This document shows, in pieces, positions 59,201 to 64,000 of a DNA stretch of 64,000 nt. Source of the stretch: Nocardioides caeni (GTDB lineage: Bacteria; Actinomycetota; Actinomycetes; Propionibacteriales; Nocardioidaceae); the NCBI RefSeq assembly GCF_004912195.1, contig NZ_STGW01000017.1, positions 1 through 64,000 of the forward strand. The letters are read 5' to 3'. The notes under the pieces are model-generated. The model searched no databases. It was not told the origin of the DNA and was given only the letters and a program-made list of their open reading frames with translations. A program made the translations under genes and the position numbers. Within the stretch, counting starts at the first letter, position 1, and every line of letters begins with the position of its first letter.

Positions 59201-59206
59201 TACCGT
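59201..59206 (+). promoter_or_regulatory. Probable -10 box of topA
   Basis: TACCGT lies about 55 nt before the topA start and about 50 bp after the repeat array. It would give a leader of about 45 nt carrying the AGAAGG ribosome-binding site 7 nt before the GTG. Confidence 0.45.
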
Positions 59207-59260
59207 GATCGGCCGTAAGACCGGTTTGATCCTGAGGCACGTCCAGTAGAGAAGGTCCCT

Positions 59261-61963
59261 GTGGCACACAAGTTGGTGATCGTCGAGTCGCCGGCCAAGG
59301 CCCGCACCATCGGCGGGTACCTCGGCAGCGGCTACGTCGTCGAGTCCTCCATCGGCCACATCCGTGACCTCCCGAACAATGCGGCCGACACCCCGGCGAA
59401 GATCAAGGACAAGCCGTGGGGGCGGCTGGCGATCGACGTGGAGAACGGCTTCGAGCCCTACTACGTCGTCCCGCGCGACAAGAAGTCGCACATCTCCAAG
59501 CTCAAGCAGCTCCTCAAGGACGCCGACGAGCTCTTCCTCGCCACCGATGAGGACCGCGAGGGAGAGGCGATCGCCTGGCACCTCCTCGACGAGCTGAAGC
59601 CGAAGAACATCCCCGTCAAGCGGATGGTCTTCCACGAGATCACCAAGGCCGCCATCCAGGAGGCCGCCGCCAACCCGCGCGAGCTCGACATGGACCTTGT
59701 CGAGGCGCAGGAGACCCGTCGCCTCCTCGACCGCCTCTACGGCTACGAGGTTTCGCCCGTGCTGTGGCGCAAGGTCATGTCGGGCCTGTCCGCCGGCCGC
59801 GTGCAGTCCGTCGCGACCCGCCTGGTGGTGGACAAGGAGAAGGAGCGGATGGCCTTCCGGGCCGCCTCCTACTGGGACCTCGAGGGCACCTTCGACGCCG
59901 GTAGCAAGCACGACCAGCGGATGTTCCCCGCCAAGCTGCACACCGTCGACGGCACCCGCGTCGCCACCGGCAGCAACTTCGGCCAGGACGGCCAGCTCAA
60001 GGCTGGGCGGTCGGGCAAGGCCGACGTCGTCCATCTGGACCAGCGCCGCGCCGAGGCCCTCGCGTCGGCGCTCGCCGACACGTCGTACGACGTCCGCTCG
60101 GTCGAGTCCAAGCCCTACCGTCGCTCGCCTTACGCGCCCTTCCGCACCACCACGCTGCAGCAGGAGGCGAGCCGCAAGCTCGGCATGAGTTCCAGCGTCA
60201 CGATGAGTGTCGCGCAGCGGCTCTATGAGAACGGCTTCATCACCTACATGCGCACCGACAGCACCACGCTGTCGGGCAACGCGATCGCCGCCGCCCGGTC
60301 GCAGGTGAGCGAGCTCTATGGCAGCGAGTACCTCCCCGACGCGCCCCGCACCTATGCCAGCAAGGTCAAGAACGCCCAGGAGGCGCACGAGGCGATCCGC
60401 CCGGCAGGCGACTCGTTCCGCACGCCGGCGCAGACCGGCCTGACCGGCGACCAGTTCCGGCTCTATGAGCTGATCTGGATGCGCACCGTCGCCTCGCAGA
60501 TGAAGGACGCCGTCGGCCAGTCGGTCACGATCCGTCTCGGTGGTGCCGCCGCGTCCGGCGAGGACGTCGTGTTCTCCGCGTCCGGTCGCGTCATCACCTT
60601 CCACGGCTTCCTCAAGGCCTACGTCGAGGGCACCGACGACAACGCCGCCAAGGACGACCAGGAGACGCGACTGCCCAACCTGGCCGAGGGCGACCCGGTC
60701 TCCGCGGCCTCGCTCAGCGCCAATGGCCACGAGACGAAGCCGCCCGCGCGCTACACCGAGGCGACGCTGATCAAGGAGCTCGAGGACCGGCAGATCGGCC
60801 GACCCTCGACGTACGCCTCGATCATCTCGACGATCCTCAACCGCGGCTACGTCTACAAGAAGGGCACCGCGCTGGTGCCGGCCTGGATCGCGTTCTCCGT
60901 GACCCGCCTCCTCACCGAGCACTTCGAGCGGCTCATCGACTACGAGTTCACCGCCTCGATGGAGACGGTGCTCGACGACATCGCCCGCGGCGAGAAGGAC
61001 CGGGTCACCGAGCTGACCGAGTTCTACTACGGCTCCGAGCGACTGCAGGGCCTGCAGCCGCTCGTCACCGGCCTGGGCGACATCGACGCCCGCGAGCTCG
61101 CGACCTTCCCGGTCGGCTCGGCCGAGGACGGCATCGACCTGCGCGTCGGCAAGTACGGCCCCTATCTCGAGGGGCCCGACGACGGCTCCGGGACCCGGGT
61201 GCGCGCCAACGTGCCCGACGACCTGCCGCCCGACGAGCTCACCGTGGACAAGGCGAAGGAGCTGCTCGCCAACCCGGCCGGGGAGGAGATCGAGCTCGGC
61301 ACGCATCCCGAGTCCGGCCTGCCGGTCGTGGCGAAGAACGGCCGCTTCGGCCCCTACGTCACCGAGGTGCTGCCCGAGGACGCGCCGAAGAAGGACAAGC
61401 CGCGCACCGGCTCGCTCTTCAAGTCGATGTCGCTCGACACGATCACCCTCGACGACGCCGTGAAGCTGCTCGCCCTCCCGCGCGTCGTCGGCGCCGATCC
61501 GGAGAGCGGGGAGGAGATCACGGCGCAGAACGGCCGCTACGGCCCGTACCTCAAGAAGGGCACCGACTCCCGCTCGCTCACCAGCGAGGACCAGATCTTC
61601 GGCATCTCCCTCGACGAGGCGCTGAAGATCTACAGCCAGCCCAAGCATCGGGGTCGCGCCGCCGCGGCGCCGCCGTTGAAGGAGCTCGGCAACGACCCGG
61701 TCTCCGGGCAGCCGGTGGTCGTGAAGGCCGGCCGCTTCGGCGAGTACGTCACCGACGGTGAATACAACGCCACCCTCCGCAAGGACGACTCGGTCGAGGC
61801 GATCACCCTCGAGCGCGCCGCCGAGCTGCTCGCCGAGCGCCGCGCCAAGGGCCCGGCGAAGAAGGCGGCCAAGAAGGGCGCGAAGAAGACCGCGGCGAAG
61901 AAGACGGCGAAGAAGACCGCGGCCAAGAAGACGGCCGCGAAGAAGACGGCCAGGAAGTCCTGA
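59261..61963 (+). CDS. topA: DNA topoisomerase I
   Basis: A 900-aa type IA topoisomerase that relaxes negative supercoils. The Toprim domain has LVIVESPAKARTIGGYLG and LFLATDEDREGEAIAWHL. The catalytic Tyr is in FITYMRTDSTTLS (about residue 329). Four C-terminal repeats follow, each with a G(K/R)(Y/F)G(P/E)Y core (GKYGPYL, GRFGPYV, GRYGPYL, GRFGEYV) instead of Cys zinc fingers, the usual actinobacterial form. The last 35 residues are a Lys/Ala tail (AAKKTAKKT units). The GTG start has an AGAAGG site. Unlike tmk-holB it stands alone, separated by a palindromic repeat. Confidence 0.97.
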   Translation: MAHKLVIVESPAKARTIGGYLGSGYVVESSIGHIRDLPNNAADTPAKIKDKPWGRLAIDVENGFEPYYVVPRDKKSHISKLKQLLKDADELFLATDEDREGEAIAWHLLDELKPKNIPVKRMVFHEITKAAIQEAAANPRELDMDLVEAQETRRLLDRLYGYEVSPVLWRKVMSGLSAGRVQSVATRLVVDKEKERMAFRAASYWDLEGTFDAGSKHDQRMFPAKLHTVDGTRVATGSNFGQDGQLKAGRSGKADVVHLDQRRAEALASALADTSYDVRSVESKPYRRSPYAPFRTTTLQQEASRKLGMSSSVTMSVAQRLYENGFITYMRTDSTTLSGNAIAAARSQVSELYGSEYLPDAPRTYASKVKNAQEAHEAIRPAGDSFRTPAQTGLTGDQFRLYELIWMRTVASQMKDAVGQSVTIRLGGAAASGEDVVFSASGRVITFHGFLKAYVEGTDDNAAKDDQETRLPNLAEGDPVSAASLSANGHETKPPARYTEATLIKELEDRQIGRPSTYASIISTILNRGYVYKKGTALVPAWIAFSVTRLLTEHFERLIDYEFTASMETVLDDIARGEKDRVTELTEFYYGSERLQGLQPLVTGLGDIDARELATFPVGSAEDGIDLRVGKYGPYLEGPDDGSGTRVRANVPDDLPPDELTVDKAKELLANPAGEEIELGTHPESGLPVVAKNGRFGPYVTEVLPEDAPKKDKPRTGSLFKSMSLDTITLDDAVKLLALPRVVGADPESGEEITAQNGRYGPYLKKGTDSRSLTSEDQIFGISLDEALKIYSQPKHRGRAAAAPPLKELGNDPVSGQPVVVKAGRFGEYVTDGEYNATLRKDDSVEAITLERAAELLAERRAKGPAKKAAKKGAKKTAAKKTAKKTAAKKTAAKKTARKS

Positions 61964-61995
61964 CTCGCTGGTCATCGAGGACCGAGCCATCTGTC

Positions 61996-62133
61996 GGTCG
62001 TCGAGTAGCCCGCGAGGAACGAGCGGGCGTATCGAGACGTCTGTGGGTGCTGCCGTGACTGGCCCGGTCCGGCACGAGGGCTGCGGGCGTCTCGATACGC
62101 GGCTCGCTGGCGCTCGCCTGCTACTCGACGACC
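61996..62133. repeat. Dispersed palindromic repeat, copy 5 (GTCGAGTAG subfamily)
   Basis: The outer arms GGTCGTCGAGTAG (61996-62008) and CTACTCGACGACC (62121-62133) are exact reverse complements. Inner arms GTATCGAGACG and CGTCTCGATACG also pair. It is closely related to the copy at 19143. It fills most of the topA-tmk space and may terminate topA. Confidence 0.8.
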
Positions 62134-62173
62134 GACCGGCATGCGCGTCGGCACCGTCGACTAGGTTCGCCCT

Positions 62174-62842
62174 GTGACCTCCCGCCCCCTCGAGCACCGG
62201 CCCGGCCGCCACACCGACACCGGTGTGTTCGTCTGCTTCGAGGGCGGCGAGGGCGGTGGCAAGTCGACGCAGTCGCGGCTGCTGCGCGAGGCGCTGGCGG
62301 CCGACGGCTACGAGGTGCTGTTGACGTTCGAGCCGGGCGACACCCCCGTGGGGGCGGAGATGCGGCGGATCGTGCTCAGCCCGGAGACGGGTCACCTCGA
62401 CCCGCGCACCGAGTTCCTGCTCTACGCCGCCGACAAGGCCGAGCACGTCGCCTCGCTCGTCGAGCCGGCACTCGCCCGGGGCGAGGTGGTCGTGATGGAC
62501 CGCTACGTCGACTCGACCCTCGCCTACCAGGGCGCCGGCCGCGCGCTCGACGCGGCGGAGCTCGAGGACCTCGCGCGCTGGGCGACCCGCGACCTGCGGC
62601 CCCACCTGACGGTCGTGCTCGACCTGGAGCCGTCGGCCGGTCTGGGCCGGTTCGAGGGCCGGGACCGGATCGAGGGGGAGTCGCTGGAGTTCCACCAGCG
62701 GGTGCGCCAGGCCTTTCTCGACCTCGCGGCGCGCGACCCGGAGCACTACCTGGTCCTCGACGCGCGCGCCCCGATCGAGGAGATCGCGACGGCGATCAGC
62801 GGGCGGGTCGCACCGCTCCTCGCGCAGGCGGTGCGGTCGTGA
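62174..62842 (+). CDS. tmk: Thymidylate kinase
   Basis: A 222-aa kinase that makes dTDP from dTMP. The P-loop FEGGEGGGKSTQSRLL (about residues 20-35) is followed by the DRY motif VVMDRYVDSTLAYQGAGR and the LID segment RFEGRDRIEGESLEFHQRVRQAF. The LID has Arg residues and the P-loop has Gly, as in actinobacterial enzymes. A short extra N-terminus (about 15 residues) precedes the fold. The GTG at 62174 follows a TAGGTT box (62162-62167) by 6 nt. Its stop overlaps the holB start (GTGA), so both replication genes are coupled. Confidence 0.95.
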   Translation: MTSRPLEHRPGRHTDTGVFVCFEGGEGGGKSTQSRLLREALAADGYEVLLTFEPGDTPVGAEMRRIVLSPETGHLDPRTEFLLYAADKAEHVASLVEPALARGEVVVMDRYVDSTLAYQGAGRALDAAELEDLARWATRDLRPHLTVVLDLEPSAGLGRFEGRDRIEGESLEFHQRVRQAFLDLAARDPEHYLVLDARAPIEEIATAISGRVAPLLAQAVRS

Positions 62843-63990
62843 GCATCTGGTCCACGCTGGTCGGTCAGCGTCCGGTGGTCGACGCCCTCGAGAAGGCCGT
62901 GTCGGGTCACGGGATGACCCACGCCTGGCTGTTCACCGGTCCGCCGGGATCCGGCCGCTCCAACGCGGCGATCGCGTTCGCGGCGGCGCTGCAGTGCGCC
63001 GACGGCGGCGCGGGTCCCGACTGCCCGACCACCTGCCACGCCTGCCACACGGTCCTCGCCGGATCCCACGCGGACGTGCAGGTCATCCGCACGCAGAAGC
63101 TGTCGATCGGCGTCGACGAGGTCCGCGAGCTGGTCCGTCGCGCCTCGCTGAGCCCGATGGGCGACCGCTGGCAGATCCTTGTCGTCGAGGACGCCGACCG
63201 CCTCACCGAGCAGGCCTGCAACGCGCTGCTCAAGGCGATCGAGGAGCCCAACGGCCGCACCGTGTGGATGCTGTGTGCCCCGACCGTCGAGGACGTCCTG
63301 CCCACGATCAGGTCCCGCTGCCGCCTGGTCACCCTCTCGACCCCGACCACCCGTGAGGTCGCCGGCTTCCTGACCGACAAGGGCATCCCGGGGCCGCTGG
63401 CGTCGTACGCCGCGAGGGCGAGCCAGGGGCACATCGGCCGGGCCCGCGCGCTGGCGTTCGACGAGCAGGTGCGGACGCGGCGGCAGGAGGTCGTCTCCAT
63501 GCCCGCCCGGCTGACGTCGCTGGGCCGGTGCATGGACGCCGCGACGCGCCTGGCCTCCACGGCGAAGGAGGAGGCCGACGCGATCACCGCCGAGCTGGAC
63601 GCGCAGGAGAAGTCCGACCTCGACGCGTCCTACGGCGTGGTGGAGCGGGGCCGTCGTCCGCGTGAGTACGGGCCGGCGCTGGCCGCCCTCGAGAAGGCGC
63701 AGCGGACCCGGGCCAAGCGTCGCCATCTCGACGTCGTCGACCGGGGGCTGACGGACCTGATGTCGGTCTATCGCGACGCGATCGCGGTCGCGACGAATGC
63801 GCCCGGTGAGCTGGTCAACGAGGACATCCGCGACCAGGTCCAGCAGGTGGTGGACACCTCGACCCCGGAGCTCAACCTGCGGCGGATCGGGTGGATCTTC
63901 GGTGCGCGCGAGCAGATGCTGGAGTTCAATGTGCCCGTCGCCTTGGCCCTGGAGTCGATGATGGTGGCATTGAAGGCGCCCCAGCGATGA
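62839..63990 (+). CDS. holB: DNA polymerase III subunit delta'
   Basis: A 383-aa clamp-loader subunit. The AAA+ fold has HAWLFTGPPGSGRSNAA, with Arg for Lys in the Walker A position, so it is unlikely to hydrolyse ATP, as known for delta'. A zinc module (CPTTCHACH, about residues 55-65) follows, then LVVEDADRLTEQACNALLKAIEEP and the SRC arginine-finger motif in TIRSRCRL. It helps load the beta clamp at replication forks. It overlaps tmk upstream and the next gene downstream (ATGA). Confidence 0.95.
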   Translation: MSIWSTLVGQRPVVDALEKAVSGHGMTHAWLFTGPPGSGRSNAAIAFAAALQCADGGAGPDCPTTCHACHTVLAGSHADVQVIRTQKLSIGVDEVRELVRRASLSPMGDRWQILVVEDADRLTEQACNALLKAIEEPNGRTVWMLCAPTVEDVLPTIRSRCRLVTLSTPTTREVAGFLTDKGIPGPLASYAARASQGHIGRARALAFDEQVRTRRQEVVSMPARLTSLGRCMDAATRLASTAKEEADAITAELDAQEKSDLDASYGVVERGRRPREYGPALAALEKAQRTRAKRRHLDVVDRGLTDLMSVYRDAIAVATNAPGELVNEDIRDQVQQVVDTSTPELNLRRIGWIFGAREQMLEFNVPVALALESMMVALKAPQR

Positions 63991-64000
63991 GGCGTCCCGG
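63987..64000 (+). CDS. Start of a downstream gene (truncated by the window)
   Basis: An ATG at 63987 overlaps the holB stop (ATGA), in the pattern used by other coupled genes here. Only four codons (MRRP) and two bases are present, so nothing can be said about the product. Confidence 0.5.

Noticed and set aside
58823..62746. A 1307-codon minus-strand reading frame antisense to topA and tmk
   Set aside because: It is a shadow of strongly GC3-biased genes on the plus strand. Its composition is Arg/Gly/Val/Asp-rich without motifs, and it crosses two real genes and a repeat.

Overview
The window is a gene-dense, very GC-rich stretch (codon third positions almost always G/C, many GTG starts) of an actinobacterial chromosome. 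The gene set and style fit Nocardioides or a close relative: leaderless promoters with a TAnnnT box 6-8 nt before the start codon, GTGA/ATGA stop-start overlaps, DUF2510, DUF4244 and PaaX proteins, and a Streptomyces/Mycobacterium-like block of Flp-pilus, helicase, BldG, H+-pyrophosphatase, topA, tmk and holB genes. The taxon is inferred from these features; no rRNA or other marker is present.

Left part (1-15.9 kb): an M13 zinc peptidase, small secreted proteins and lipoproteins, and two tandem paralogous regulators that each carry two LuxR-type helix-turn-helix domains. These are followed by a RecQ-type helicase fused to a phosphoribosyltransferase-like tail, a dihydrodipicolinate-reductase-like dehydrogenase behind a KstR-type palindrome, a multi-span membrane protein, and a SNF2 helicase coupled to a SWIM zinc-finger protein.

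Lipid/CoA block (15.9-27.3 kb): an HSDL2-like SDR diverging from a PaaX regulator, a SUFU-domain protein, a second PaaX diverging from a crotonase and AidB-like acyl-CoA dehydrogenase pair, and a TetR gene diverging from a three-gene operon (acyl-CoA carboxylase beta and alpha, then HMG-CoA lyase). The operon matches the lower leucine/isovalerate pathway and has a perfect 20-bp palindrome over its promoter.

Middle (27.3-43.1 kb): a sulfotransferase-like protein, EcsC-like protein, three small lipoproteins (two of them paralogues flanking aat), rhodanese, Fpg/Nei glycosylase, an LPxTG surface protein and an AAA-type ATPase. A five-gene minus-strand operon then carries a methyltransferase, LytS-type kinase, LytTR regulator, small membrane protein and SSS-family symporter.

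Right part (42.4-64 kb): the conserved block. It holds a Fic-like gene, a gene-free interval at the 6S-like/Ms1 RNA position, an HAD-IB phosphatase, the ssd-tadA-tadB-tadC-pilin-TadE cluster, a DUF1998-type DEAD helicase, a BldG-like STAS protein, K+-independent hppA, an M14 peptidase, a methyltransferase, a DUF2510 protein, topA, tmk and holB.

The spaces between genes carry a lot of structure: five copies of a dispersed palindromic repeat family, several very long perfect hairpins, two arrays of repeats spaced exactly 22 bp, and short in-frame tandem repeats inside genes. I saw no tRNA, rRNA, insertion sequence, prophage or CRISPR array.
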